A DNA stretch of 64,000 bases from Luzula sylvatica (GCA_946800325.1 OX326956.1:75961087-76025086), one strand, 5' to 3'. Shown: positions 33,684-45,639, counted from the stretch's first letter. Translations and numbers: made by a program. Notes: generated from the letters alone by a model not told the origin.

Positions 33684-34495
33684 GGAGCATTTCTACGTAT
33701 ATTCCTATTTTGAATCAAAATTTAAATATTACTCTCTTTCTAAAAATATTCCAAAAATAACTCCCTTTTTGATAATATTCCAAAAATAATCCAAACTGAA
33801 TTTTTTTTTAAAAATTTTAAATATGATTTATTCCCCAAATTTTATCATAATATCTTTTATGAACTAATTAATACACGTAATTAAAATAATAACTAGTATA
33901 TGTTAGCCGTTAACTTAATACATAATTAATATTTATTCGAATTTATAAATTTGAATAAATTTTAATGAATATTTTAATTATATCTTTCAATTAGTATGTT
34001 AATTAAATACAATTGTTCTATAATGGAGCATTCGACAGGTACATTTTGGGGAGTAAGTTACTGACAACTTTGAAAAAAATATATTAAAATTTATTACACT
34101 CCAAAATATATCCGCCGAACTCTCCATTATAGAATAATTATATTTAATTAATGTGATAATTAAAACATATAATTAAATATTCATTAAAATTTATTCAAAT
34201 TTATGAATTCGAATAAATATTAATTATGTATTAAGTGAACGGCCAACATGTACTAGTTATTATTTTAACTAAGTGTATTAATTAGTTCATAAAAGATATT
34301 ATGATAAAATTTGGAGAAATATATCATATATAAAATTTTAAAAAAAATTAAAAAAATTCCGGCAGTATTTAAAATTTCGGTTTGAATTATTTTTGGAATA
34401 TTATCAAAAAGAAATTATTTTTAGAATATTTATAAAAAAAAATTACTTTTTAAATTTTGATTCAAAATAGGTCGTACTAGAAATGCAAGTGCTCC
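33684..34495. mobile_element. foldback element with arms of about 370 bp
   Basis: Left arm 33684-34045 and right arm 34110-34495 are inverted copies over almost their whole length. Shared phrases include CCTATTTTGAATCAAAATTT, ATTATCATAATATCTTTTAT-like blocks and TTCTATAATGGAG. They surround a short centre with CGACAGGTACATTTTGG. Ends read GGAGCATTTCTA at the left and GGAGCACTTGCATTTCTA from the right. It is non-coding. The superfamily is uncertain; long inverted arms suggest a Mutator-like or foldback origin. No target duplication was identified. Confidence 0.65.
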
Positions 34496-34647
34496 TATTA
34501 GAAATTAAGAAAGAGAGCTAGAAAGAGAGAGATTACCTCGTGCAGTGAGTTCTACTTTTTGTATTGGTTCTTTATTTATTTGCTCTGTAATGTAAATCTT
34601 TTCTGAGGTCCCCTGCTTGTTTGGCAAAATGGGAGGCTCCATTGATA

Positions 34648-34957
34648 TTAAGGCACTGATTTCATTTCGTGGGATCTGAGTTTCCATCTTCTGCACGCTG
34701 GACAGTAGGTGCAGGCGTCGCAGTGTACGTTTTTTGAACTGGAGACTGGAGAGGAGCAATTGACACATGACCAGTTAGCGTTTCCATCCATCAAAAGCGG
34801 CATTGATTTGTGGGATGGTCGAAAGCGGCACATTTCAAAGGGGTATTGTGGAGACAGAGGGTGTTTACGGCTATGGTGATTGGTGCGGGGGGAGGCGGTT
34901 GCTGCTTTGTGGAGGTTGTGGAGGCTGTGGAGGCTGAGAGATGGAGTTAGCAGCCAT
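34648..34957 (-). pseudogene. Pro/Cys-rich reading frame, unrecognised, frameshifted
   Basis: From an ATG at 34957 the frame reads MAANSISQPPQPPQPP, then loses frame in a C-homopolymer (forward GGGGGG at about 34890). The adjacent frame continues QYPFEMCRFRPSHKSMPLLM, then NWSCVNC and VHCDACTYCPACRRWK to a stop at 34648. The C-x2-C..C-x2-C-x2-C pattern suggests a zinc-binding region, but I do not recognise the family. It may be a decayed gene, an exon, or a one-base sequencing error in the homopolymer. Confidence 0.35.
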
Positions 34958-35671
34958 GAGACAAGTGGTTAGAGACTAGAGTGGGTTTGAACAAGTAAAT
35001 AATAGACACTGGGCATGATTAGATATTGTTGTAATCACTCATCACAATTAGATAAAGGTTCTAAATTTGTGATTGTATTTATTAACTGTCCAAACATAAC
35101 GAAACATTTTAATTTCCAAAATTTAATACAAATAATATTTATTATCATATTTTCAATTTAAAAATAATCTAAAGAAATATCTATATATTACTGTTGCTAT
35201 GTCCGATTTTTAAAATGTGTGAAAATAAAATTATATGATGCATAGTAGGAGACAACTTAATCATAGACATATTTACATGAAAATATCTATTATAAAGTAA
35301 TGATAAAAAAGATTGATTCATCTCTCAAAGAAGTTCATTTTGGCATATAGCCTTATCACGTATCCTGAAGAGCTTTCATTTTTTGTCCAGAAAAAAAAGC
35401 ACGTCAACAAAATTAGAAAGAACCAATAATAATTGTAAATTGTAAATTAAGACCCTATACCTAATTAAACTACAATTGACTTTAATTCGCCCCAACCAAT
35501 CCAACATAATTGATCCCAAATTGATACCAACTTATCCACAATTTACCATAATTAACTTCAATTCGCTCCAATTAACGACGATTATATATAATTGACCCTA
35601 ATTCAACACAAGTGCTCCCAATTCATCGTGAATGCAAAGGATGGATTGCACTTCTAAGTTTGATATAAGTA
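34958..35671. other. AT-rich intergenic DNA
   Basis: No gene seen. Positions 35440-35630 repeat the phrases AATTGAC, AATTCGC and CCCAATTCA in a loose period of about 35 bp, a degenerate tandem array. Confidence 0.5.
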
Positions 35672-35679
35672 TGAACGAG

Positions 35680-35923
35680 CAGTGGCGAATCTTGTCCCAA
35701 ATCAATGGAGGGGGACTACAATGAGTAATTTCAATTTTTTTTTGAAAAGACGGTAGTACATAATTTTACAGTTCTATTATAAAATACACAGTCATAATCA
35801 CATATATATATTGTCGTTTAAAAATTTAGGAGGGGGGGGGAGGATTGCAATGAGAAAAATCCACAATTTTTTGGAGGGACGATAGTACATAATTTTACAG
35901 TTATATCGTAAAATACACTGATA

Positions 35924-35968
<45 letters not shown>

Positions 35969-36030
35969 TACCGTTTCAAAATCTAAGGAGGGACAGCTAT
36001 TTTCTTAGTCACTTAATAGATCTGTCACTG
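35680..36030. mobile_element. non-autonomous hAT-like element
   Basis: Ends are CAGTGGCGAATCT and, read from the right, CAGTGACAGATCT. Flanking octamers TGAACGAG (35672-35679) and TGAATGAG (36031-36038) match at 7 of 8 positions. Inside are two tandem copies of a segment of about 130 bp with AGTACATAATTTTACAGTT, the second extended by an (AT)n tract at 35928-35967. CAGTGGCG ends are common in plant hAT elements. Confidence 0.7.
35928..35967. repeat. (AT)n microsatellite
   Basis: About 20 AT units inside the hAT-like element at 35680-36030; likely to be length-polymorphic. Confidence 0.9.
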
Positions 36031-36167
36031 TGAATGAGTATAAAACAAACATGTAGTTAAATTACAAAAATATTTTGGAATCAGAATCAAATATACATGA
36101 TCAATACATCTTTGAATTTTGAATTTTATCACATTTACCTCAAACATACATAATCCCTTTATTATTT

Positions 36168-36570
36168 TTTACGTGTTTGATACAAATGCTGGGATATTTT
36201 TTTTTTTTTTTAGTAATGGCTTTGATAACAGCGAATTTTATTTTTTTGTGCGGACTTGATAGAAGGCTTGGTTCTCTTTTCTTTTTTTTTTTGTATTCAC
36301 TAGTTATAAATTTTGTAAATATAATATTGGACTTTTTTTTTTTTACATAGCAGTGATTTGAATTTTTTTTTTCCCTTTACACAATAGTACTTTTTGTAGA
36401 ATGTTGGGTCTTTTTTTTTTATTTTGATTGGGGTTTACAGAAAGTTAATTTGAACAATTTTTAATTTTTGGGATTTACGGTGGTGATTTGTTCTTTTTTT
36501 TGGGCTTTACGGATTGGTTATTTTTTCTAAAATATTGGACGTGTAGATATTTTTTCTTCTTGGACTTTAC
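36168..36570 (-). repeat. dispersed T-rich repeat, copy 2
   Basis: Reverse-orientation relative of 18895-19275, with blocks ACGTGTTTGATA, AGTAATGGC, GAATGTTGGGTC and AGTGATTTGAATT in matching reverse order. T-runs separate the blocks and extend to about 36720. Confidence 0.65.
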
Positions 36571-36724
36571 AGAATGGTTTTTTTTTTTTTTTAATTTTTT
36601 TTTTTTGAGTTGTACGTAAAGGTGATTTGTTATTTTTTTCTTTTTTATTAGAGAGCCGAAATAACTTTTAGTTTGAGTAGTGAGGTTCGATAACAAAAAA
36701 AATTATTATTACTATTTTTTTTTT

Positions 36725-38060
36725 GGGGGAATTTCTCCTATATCCCTACTAACTTCATAAATAACATATTTATCCCTCTTAAGTTGAAAATATCAAATTT
36801 ATCCCTACTAAATCATATTATTATCAAATTTATCCAAAATTCACAATTAGGTTAAATTTAACAGAAAATTCATAACAATGGACTAATTTACCCCTCAACT
36901 AATTATCAATCCAATAAACTAATTCAAATCCTATAACCCAATAACAATAAGCTTATTGATACCCTAAACCCAATAACATTAACAGGTGCAAACAACACCC
37001 GTGAACTCTAAACTGTGGTGTTTATCTCCATATCTTCGTTCTTCTCTCTTCGAACAAAGCTCTCCTTGAGCAATCTGGATCTGGCGAAGATGGTGCTTCG
37101 GCGAGGTGGTGGAAAGACAGCGAAACCCTAGCCACAAAATCGCATCAAGGAACTCATACGAACCCAAGAAACAACTCTCAAAACCCTAGACTCAAAAGAC
37201 GCCGGCCAAGAATCGAGGACCAAATCAAATTATTCTTCACTTCCTTCATCAAATGGACCCCAAGGGACAAGCAATGTCTTCATCAAGTAAGTCAATTTAT
37301 TCTTCTTTCTACCATAACTACTTAGGATTATTTTATCGCTAAATAATTGTTTTTTACTGAAATTAGTATTTTCTTCACTGGATTATGTGTTTATAAGTGA
37401 ATTAAGGATTTTTAACTAGTAATTTGGTATTTCTTCCATATCAAATTGCGAATTTTCATATTTATAATTGTCATTTTCATATTTATTTGTGTATGAAAGC
37501 CTCATATAAGTATAAATTGCCAATTTTCATAGTTATTTCAATAATCTGTACTCTAATTATTTGATAATAGTTGAGAAAATAATTAATTTAATGGAATGCA
37601 TATGAATCATACTAACATTGTACATTAGTTCGAAAGTATTCCCTTCTCACAAGATTATTTATATGGAAATCCAAAATCAACTAGTTACATGTACCATTCT
37701 TTCTTTTTTATGGACTTAACTGATAAAATAAAATAAAAATCTTCTAATATTTTTTTATGTAATTTTGGGTGTAAAGTGAAGCTAATCAGGGAATCGGCAC
37801 CGCATACATACACAACAAGATGCTGGCTCGGCACTGGAATGAGGATTTGAATTTGTGTTGATTATAATCAATGTGTTTTTAGGTTTAGGATTTAGGATAA
37901 AATATGAGTTAAGGACTCGAATTGTATTTGAGCTTGAATGTGTGTATGTTTATGAATGTCCGAGTATTTGAGAATTTTACTAAATTTATGTTGTTTTCAA
38001 TTAATCTGGATATATATGTTTGATGAATTAAAACGGTACCGTACCGATTCAGGTGGAATG
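36725..38060 (+). repeat. left inverted arm of the palindromic element
   Basis: Contains, reading inward, CCCTA-rich terminal sequence, a less AT-rich leader (37000-37260), a short ATG frame (from 37253, MDPKGQAMSSS) ending at a GTAAGT donor-like site near 37285, then AT-rich intron-like sequence. A 62-codon reverse frame at 36979-37167 is repeated without change in the other arm at 45197-45385. Confidence 0.75.
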
Positions 38061-38499
38061 TACATGTGTTGGTTTAAAATTTAATTTTGGTACTTGATTG
38101 TATCTTTCCAGTCACCCAAAATTAGTACAATTGAAAACATTATAAATTTAGGAACAAATAAAGATCATGAGAAATATAGAAGTATTTTTGATGGAATTAT
38201 TTTCCAGAATTCCAGCATGCCAAACAAACAGCCCCTGAATTGAAGAGACTTTCACAGAAACATCAGAGAAAGTCTGGTACTTGAATCAATCTTCAAAATT
38301 TAGATTGTTGTAATCAGAACAAATCTACAACAGAAATTCAAACATATATATATTCATTCAATTCATATACATCCATTCAAACCAAATGAATCGGTACCAG
38401 TACCGGTACGCTACCTCTCTAATCCAACTCATATACATTCAATTCATATGCATCCATTTCAAACGAAGTGAATCGGTACCGGTACCAAAATTACATTTC
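38061..38499. other. unique centre of the palindromic element
   Basis: About 440 bp without coding potential. It contains repeated TTCATATACATCCATTCAAA and GAATCGGTACCGGTACC phrases, which extend a local repeat into the right arm. Confidence 0.6.
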
Positions 38500-39217
38500 G
38501 AACCAACTCATATACATTCCACTTGAATCGGTACGGTACTGTTTTAGTCCATCCAACATATATATCCAGTTTATTTGAAAATAACATAAATGTAGTACAA
38601 TTCTCAGGTACTCGCACATTGATTATAACCAACGCATATTCATATCCTCATTCCAGCGCCCAGCCAACATCTTGGTGTGTATGTATGCGGTGCCGATTCC
38701 CTGATTAGCTTCACTCTACACCCAAAATCACATAAAAAAAATATTAGAAGAGATTTTTTTTGTTTTTTCAGTTAAGTCCGTAAAAAGGAAAGAATAGTAC
38801 ATGTAAAGTTGATTTTTTATTTCCATGTTAATAATCTTGTGACAAAAGAATAATTTGGAACTAATGTACAATGTTAGTATGATTTGAATTCAATTAAATT
38901 AATTATTTTCTCAACTGTTATCATATAATTAGAGTACACATTATTGAAATAACTATGCAAACTGGCAATTTATACTTTTATGAGGCTTTCATACACAAAT
39001 AAATATGAAAATTCGCAATTTGATCTAGAAAAAAAAACCTAATTACTAGTTACGAATCCTTAAGTCACTTATAAACACATAATCCAGTGAAGAAAATACT
39101 AATTTCAGTAAAAAACAATTATTTAGCGATAAAATAATCCTAAGTAGTTATGGTAGAAAGAAGAATAAATTGACTTACTTGATGAAGACATTGCTTGTCC
39201 CTTGGGGTCCATTTGAT

Positions 39218-39721
39218 TGTAACAATCTGAGTTGGATTGTTACGATTTCAACCCTGATTTACTTCGAAATAGAGAATAGAACAAGAACAAATCGAATATA
39301 ACAAGAATATCAATTCAATTTACAAGTTCAAATCTCTCTCTCCCCAAATCAAGATTAAAACATGATCTTCATGAATGAAAAATTCAACAAAAGATGGATC
39401 TACTTTCTCTCTCCTGTCTTTATATATACTCCCAGTATATGCTTCAGCCCCTTCACCATCGGTGCATCTTCTTCACTGTACGCCCAACGCCTCATAGACT
39501 CGGTCCAGGGTTCTAACCGTTTGAATCTGGACCGAATTGCACTTCTTCCCTTTTCTACATAGCAGCCATACACATGTCCTAAAAGACTTCCAACACACTA
39601 CTTAATTGCTAAACACCACCAACTCTTTCCCATACACTCGCAACATTCTTTATTGATGACATTATGCAAATATAACCCCCTATATATATACATTTAGTCA
39701 CAACCCCCTAGGGTCATGACA
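39218..39721 (-). repeat. 3' LTR of gypsy copy 2
   Basis: Minus-strand LTR with TG..CA ends, TGTCATGACC at 39721 and ..TTACA at 39218. TATA-like TATATATAA at 39420-39428. Confidence 0.95.
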
Positions 39722-39746
39722 ATATCCCCCACTTAAAAACCTTGTC

Positions 39747-42700
39747 TCAAGGTTTAAAGTTCGGATATTGATGCACTATCATGTCGTAGTCTTCCCAAGT
39801 TGCATCTTCATCGGGTAAATTCGACCAACGAATCAAGAGTTGCACATCCGCCGCATTTCCTCTTTTTACCAATCTACGATCCACCACCGCCACCGGTTCC
39901 ACCTTAAGAATGCCATCGGCTCCAATCAAAGGAAGAGTTTGGATAGCCTCTTTCCTTTCTCCAATCTTCTTCTTCAATTGTGACACATGAAAAACGGGGT
40001 GAATTTGCGATCCATTTGGAAGGTTGAGTTTGTACGCTACCTCTCCCACCTTGTCCAAAATCTCATATGGACCGTAATATTTCGAATGCAACTTCGTTCC
40101 TTTATTGAGTGTCAACGACGTTTGACGATAAGGTTGAAGCTTGAGATACACCCAATCTCCTTCTTCGAATTTTCTCTCACTTCGATTCTTATCGGCGAAC
40201 ATTTTCATTCTCTCTTGCGCCTTCACTAAATTGTCCTTGATCAATTGAAGTGAAGCGTGTTTTTCCTTCATCCATTCGTCTACGGCGGCTACCTTCGATT
40301 TTGGACTCGACCCTAGCTCAAGCCGAGGCGGAACACACCCATATAACGCTTCAAACGGGCTACATTTAAGGGACGAATGGTAATTGGTGTTATACCATCA
40401 TTCCGCTTGTGCGATCCAATTTCCCCACCTCTTCGGCACATTCGCCACCATACACCTCAAATATGTCTCTAGACATTGGTTTACTCGTTCGGTTTGGCCG
40501 TCCGTTTGTGGGTGGTATGACGTACTTAGTTGCAATTGTGTCCCGTGCAATTTGAATAACTCTTTCCAAAAAGAGCTCGTGAAAATGCGATCCCTATCAC
40601 TCACAATTGATCTTGGTACCCCGTGCAATTTACAAACGTTGTCGAAAAATTCCTTGGCGATGTTTTGAGCCGAAAACGGATGCGCCAATGGAATGAAATG
40701 AGCGTATTTGGTGAGGCGATCAACTACTACCAAGATGGAATCCTTCCCATTAGATTTTGGAAGCTTCTCAATGAAGTCCATACTAACACATCTCCATGCT
40801 TCTTCGGGAATATTTAACGGTTGTAATAACCCCGGGCTCGCTACGTGTTCGCCTTTATTCCTTTGGCAACAATCACATGTTTGGACGTGCTCATGCACGT
40901 CTTTCTTCATGCCCACCCAATAAAATACTCTTTTAACTCGTTGATAAGTACCAAGCATCCCCGAATGGCCCCCTTCCGCCGAATCGTGTAACTCGGATAT
41001 TATCTTAGCTCGGAGCCCCGAACCTTTTCCCACACAAAGTCGGTCCTTATACCGAAGTACCCCCTCCTTCAACTTAAATTCCGGGAACCCGTTTGGATCC
41101 ATTATAATGCCCTCCAATATGGGCCGGAAATACTCGTCACCTTGGTAAGATTTTTCCACCTCCGATAACCACGCCGGTTTCACTACACTAATCATTTGGA
41201 GCTCTCCTTTTTCTTATCTTCTTTCGTCTCGCACTCGTGATAAAGCATCGGCCACCTTATTATCCACTCCTTTTTTATAATGGATCACGTAGTCCAACCC
41301 CAACAATTTCGATAAGCCTTTATGTTGTAATTGTGTCGTAACTCGCCCTTCTAATAAAAACTTTAAGCTCTCATGATCGGTCTTGATAATAAACCGACCC
41401 CCAACAAGATAATGTCTCCATTTATCTACCGCTAACAACACCGCGAGGAGCTCCTTTTCATAGGTTGATCGACCCAAATTTCTCGGACACAACGCTTTAC
41501 TAAGAAATGCTAGCGGCTTTTTTTCTTGCATCAAAACGGCTCCAATTTCATATCCACATGCATCGGTTTCGATCACAAACTCCTTTGAAAAATCCGGTAA
41601 CCCAAGTACCGGAGTTGTGGACATCGCTCTTTTTAGTTCTTCGAATGCCACCTCGGCTTGCTCCCCCCACTTGAACCCGTCCTTCTTAAGCAAATCGGTG
41701 AGCGGTTTCGCTATTGTGCCGTATCCCTTCACAAATTTTCGGTAATACCCCGTGAGGCCGAGAAAACCCCTCAATTCCTTCAACGACTTTGGTTTCGGCC
41801 ATTTTCTCATCGCCTCCACTTTGCTCGGATCGGTGGCCACTCCATTGCCCGATATTATATGGCCGAGGTATTCGATTTGCTCGACTCCGAACGCGCATTT
41901 GGATTTCTTCGCAAGTAAATGGTTTGTCTTCAATACTTCGAAAACATCCTTCAAATGCTTCACGTGTTCCTCCCCATTCCTACTAAACACCAAAATGTCA
42001 TAAAAAAAAACAAGCACAAATTTTCTCAAATATTTTTCAAAGATCTTATTCATGAGTGCTTGGAACGTGGACGGTGCATTGGACAACCCGAACGGCATAA
42101 CGAGAAACTCGTAGTGACCCGAATGCGTTCGAAAAGCCGTCTTGTAAATGTCACCTTCGGCCATTCTAATTTGGTGATAACCGGATCGAAGATCTATTTT
42201 CGAGAACACTTTCGCATGTTTCAACTCGTCAAGTAGATCGTCAATAATCGGTATTGGATATTTATCCTTAACCGTTAACGAGTTTAATTGCCGATAGTCG
42301 ATACAAAGCCTCCACGTCCCGTCTTTCTTTCCCACCAAAATCGCCGGCGATGCAAACGGGCTCTTACTACTCCTTATAACTCCGCTTTGTATCATCTCTT
42401 TCACTATCCGCTCTATCTCCTCTTTTTGAAAATGAGAGTACCGATATGGGCGTAGTTGTACCGGTCTTGCTCCGTCTACCAAGGGTATCTCATGATCGCA
42501 GCCACGTTCTGGGGGTAACGTTTTCGGTTCGTTAAAAATTTCATCAAAGCTTTGAATCAGTGTGTCCAGACCCGTTACTCTCTCCCTGGATCCGTTATGC
42601 TTTTCCCAACTTCCTCCTGAATTTGGTTTTAGAACTCCTGTTTTCTTTTCCTGGTTTTGGTTAAAAACCGAGAAAATATTTTTAGACTGAGAATCCCGGT

Positions 42701-44561
42701 TTTTGCTAACCCCTACTTCCAATTCACGATTAGTGATATATCTTGCGTTTCCTTTCTGGTTGTTCAACTCTGGTTTCTCTCCTTTGCCAACATTTCTATT
42801 CCCGACTTCATTCTTCTGGATAACACAGATTTCACCTTTACTTTCCAGTTTCTCTTTACTAGAAACCCTTTCCCAATCAGCGATTCTGGCTAACCAGGAC
42901 ACCTGATTCCGCGATATCAGAGAATCCAATTCCAGCCCTTCGATCCACATTCCCGATTTTTTATCTTCACAGAACTTGTATTCCGTCTTCAACAACATAA
43001 TTTCTCCATTTCTTTGGCACGTCACCTCCTTCTTCTCGTAATCAAACTTCACCGGTCCATGCCTTTCCATCCAATCAACTCCGAGAATGACCTCCACGGT
43101 ACCCAATTCAAGCACTCTCATCTCGGCATTGAATTCGTAACCTCCCATTAACCACTCTACCCTGGTACACACCCCGTCACACACCAATTGAGAACCGTTC
43201 GCCACTGTGATGGCTAATGGCGTGGTGATAACTGGTGTCAGACCCAATAATTTCATAAATTTTGGATCTATGAAACTATGCGAGCTTCCACTGTCGATAA
43301 GAATTGAGAAAAGTTTCTTCTTCGCACATCCCGTGATCTTGAGTGTTTGGTGTTGGGCCTTAAACCCCATTGTCTCAGTTCTAATCTCCATTAACTCAGC
43401 ATCAACAATATCTTCTTTATACGGATTCTCATCGATCTCGTTCTCCTCCCGTTCCTCTTCCTCTGCATGGATTTCCACCCCTTCAATAGCCAATATTTGG
43501 TTTGAATCCCTGCCACTCGATTTTCCTTGACATTTATGCGTTGGACTCCATTTTTGATCACACCGAAAACATTCGTTCCGAGCTCTTTTCTGCTCCTTCA
43601 ACGTTTCCCATGCCGTGCCTCTGGATCGGTTCGGATTGATTGTCACTTGTGTGCTGGCCGAGAATTTCTCCATGGCTTTAATCCTTCTCTGGCCATTCAC
43701 TTCCTTCTCATTATGAATTGCATTCTCGTACGCCTCGATCAGATCCTTGGGTCGTGTCACTATCACTCCCGATCTCAATTTGTCACTCAACCCGATTAAA
43801 AAACATTGTCTGAAGAATTCGTCGTTCAAATCCGGATATTTTCGCACCAACAGCCCCCTCAATTTGTCGAATTTCAACCAATACTCCTCCACAGAATTCT
43901 CTTGCCGCAATGCATGAAATTCCCCACAAATCCCCATCAACAAGGAACTTTCGAACCTTCTCAACAGATCTCGGGCAAAAGTGTTCCAAGGTGGATGCGG
44001 TTCCGTGGCTTGATATGCATAGAACCAATCCTCGGCTTGCCCGGTGAGATACAACGCTGCGATATCCACGGCTTGCCAATATGGAATTGAACATACCCGA
44101 AAAAAACGTTCACATTTTTTTAACCAATTTCTCGGCTCAGTTCCGGAGAAATGAGTCAATTCCACTCTCGATTTGGGCGTGAACTCATTCCCTCTGCCCC
44201 TGCCTCTCCGATCATTCCGACCTCCATACTCATCTTCTCCCCAACGATCGGTCTGTTGCCTCGTATGACTTGCTTCTCCTTCATGAGTGGTGGATTTCTT
44301 GCCCGTCTCTTTGCCCCTGGCTTGCACACTACTCAGATCTGTTTCGCCGATCATTACACTCGGTCCTCCTTTCTTTGCTGGTTGCAAGAGTATGCTCTTG
44401 ATCTCGGCGAGTTGTGCATCCGTACTCCCAAATTTCTCCTCGCAAAACTTCTTCAGAGTGTGTGTTTCTTGAGTGAGATGTGCGATTTGATCGCGGTTTT
44501 GCTGCGTTTCGAGATCAATCCTCCTGATCTCTTCTATCTCATTAGATCCTTTCTTCGCCAT
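39747..44561 (-). pseudogene. chromovirus gag-pol, two premature stops and a changed RT site
   Basis: The same domain order as copy 1: gag, C-x2-C-x7-H-x-C knuckle, protease with LIDSGSSHSF, reverse transcriptase, RNase H, integrase and chromodomain, ending PNFKP. The likely start is ATG at 44561. Three lesions are visible. At 42000-42002 the first Asp of the FFDD catalytic motif is Tyr. A TAA at 41214-41216 ends the frame just after the ADALSR linker. A TGA near 40395 replaces a Trp in the integrase core after AQAE. Apart from these the frame is continuous, so pieces at 41214-44561, 40398-41195 and 39747-40271 line up. The product could not reverse transcribe by itself. Confidence 0.93.
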
Positions 44562-44593
44562 TAGAGATCTCAATGAAAACTCAGATCGCTTTA

Positions 44594-44607
44594 GCTCTGA
44601 TACCAAA
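44594..44607 (-). other. primer binding site of gypsy copy 2
   Basis: Reverse complement reads TTTGGTATCAGAGC, the initiator tRNA-Met site, directly after the 5' LTR. Confidence 0.88.
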
Positions 44608-45111
44608 TGTAACAATCTGAGTTGGATTGTTACGATTTCAACCCTGATTTACTTCGAAATAGAGAATAGAACAAGAACAAATCGAATATAACAAGAATAT
44701 CAATTCAATTTACAAGTTCAAATCTCTCTCTCCCCAAATCAAGATTAAAACATGATCTTCATGAATGAAAAATTCAACAAAAGATGGATCTACTTTCTCT
44801 CTCCTGTCTTTATATATACTCCCAGTATATGCTTCAGCCCCTTCACCATCGGTGCATCTTCTTCACTGTACGCCCAACGCCTCATAGACTCGGTCCAGGG
44901 TTCTAACCGTTTGAATCTGGACCGAATTGCACTTCTTCCCTTTTCTACATAGCAGCCATACACATCTCCTAAAAGACTTCCAACACACTACTTAATTGCT
45001 AAACACCACCAACTCTTTCCCATACACTCGCAACATTCTTTATTGATGACATTATGCAAATATAACCCCCTATATATATACATTTAGTCACAACCCCTTA
45101 GGGTCATGACA
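44608..45111 (-). repeat. 5' LTR of gypsy copy 2
   Basis: 504 bp, two differences seen from the other LTR. Abuts TTGAT at 45112-45116. Confidence 0.95.
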
Positions 45112-45639
45112 TTGATGAAGGAAGTGAAGAATAATTTGATTTGGTCCTCGATTCTTGGCCGGCGTCTTTTGAGTCTAGGGTTTTGAGAGTTGTTTCTTGG
45201 GTTCGTATGAGTTCCTTGATGCGATTTTGTGGCTAGGGTTTCGCTGTCTTTCCACCACCTCGCCGAAGCACCATCTTCGCCAGATCCAGATTGCTCAAGG
45301 AGAGCTTTGTTCGAAGAGAGAAGAACGAAGATATGGAGATAAACACCACAGTTTAGAGTTCACGGGTGTTGTTTGCACCTGTTAATGTTATTGGGTTTAG
45401 GGTATCAATAAGCTTATTGTTATTGGGTTATAGGATTTGAATTAGTTTATTAGATTGATAATTAGTTGAGGGGTAAATTAGTCCATTGTTATGAATTTTC
45501 TGTTAAATTTAACCTAATTGTGAATTTTGGATAAATTTGATAATAATATGATTTAGTAGGGATAAATTTGATATTTTCAATTTAAGAGGGATAAATATGT
45601 TATTTACGAAGTTAGTAGGGATATAGAAGAAATTCCCCC
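45112..45639 (-). repeat. outer part of the right palindrome arm
   Basis: Reverse complement of 36725-37250 with only a few differences. It continues the arm interrupted at 39217 and ends at CCCCC before a T-run (45640-45647). Confidence 0.85.

Larger units (their letters stand above)
39218..45111 (-). mobile_element. Ty3/gypsy chromovirus, copy 2 (coding region disabled)
   Basis: A 5894-bp minus-strand element with LTRs of 504 bp at 39218-39721 and 44608-45111, primer binding site at 44594-44607, and an exact 5-bp target duplication TTGAT at 39213-39217 and 45112-45116. By eye the LTRs differ at two positions (near 39566/44956 and 39709/45099), so the insertion is recent. It lies inside the right arm of the palindromic element. 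Sequence and layout match copy 1 closely, but the two LTR sequences have diverged in the U3-like half. Confidence 0.97.
36725..45639. mobile_element. 3-kb palindromic Mutator-like element, split by gypsy copy 2
   Basis: Without the nested gypsy (39218-45111 plus one target copy) the element is about 3.0 kb. Arms of about 1.2-1.3 kb are inverted copies: left 36725 to about 38060, right about 38500-39217 plus 45112-45639, around a centre of about 440 bp. Ends are GGGGGAATTTCTCCTATATC and, from the right, GGGGGAATTTCTTCTATATC. Outer parts are almost identical; inner parts diverge and the left arm has an extra 85 bp or so near 37900. Both ends abut T-runs, so an 8-9 bp target duplication cannot be proven. 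It has no transposase. The long arms and CCCTACTAA-rich ends fit non-autonomous Mutator-like elements. Confidence 0.8.

Noticed and set aside
39362..44952. Duplicated 66-codon frame at 39362-39562 and 44752-44952
   Set aside because: Lies within both LTRs of gypsy copy 2 on the antisense strand; an LTR shadow.
36979..45385. Duplicated 62-codon gene at 36979-37167 and 45197-45385
   Set aside because: It is the same palindrome arm read twice, on the strand opposite to the likely leader, with no known homologue.
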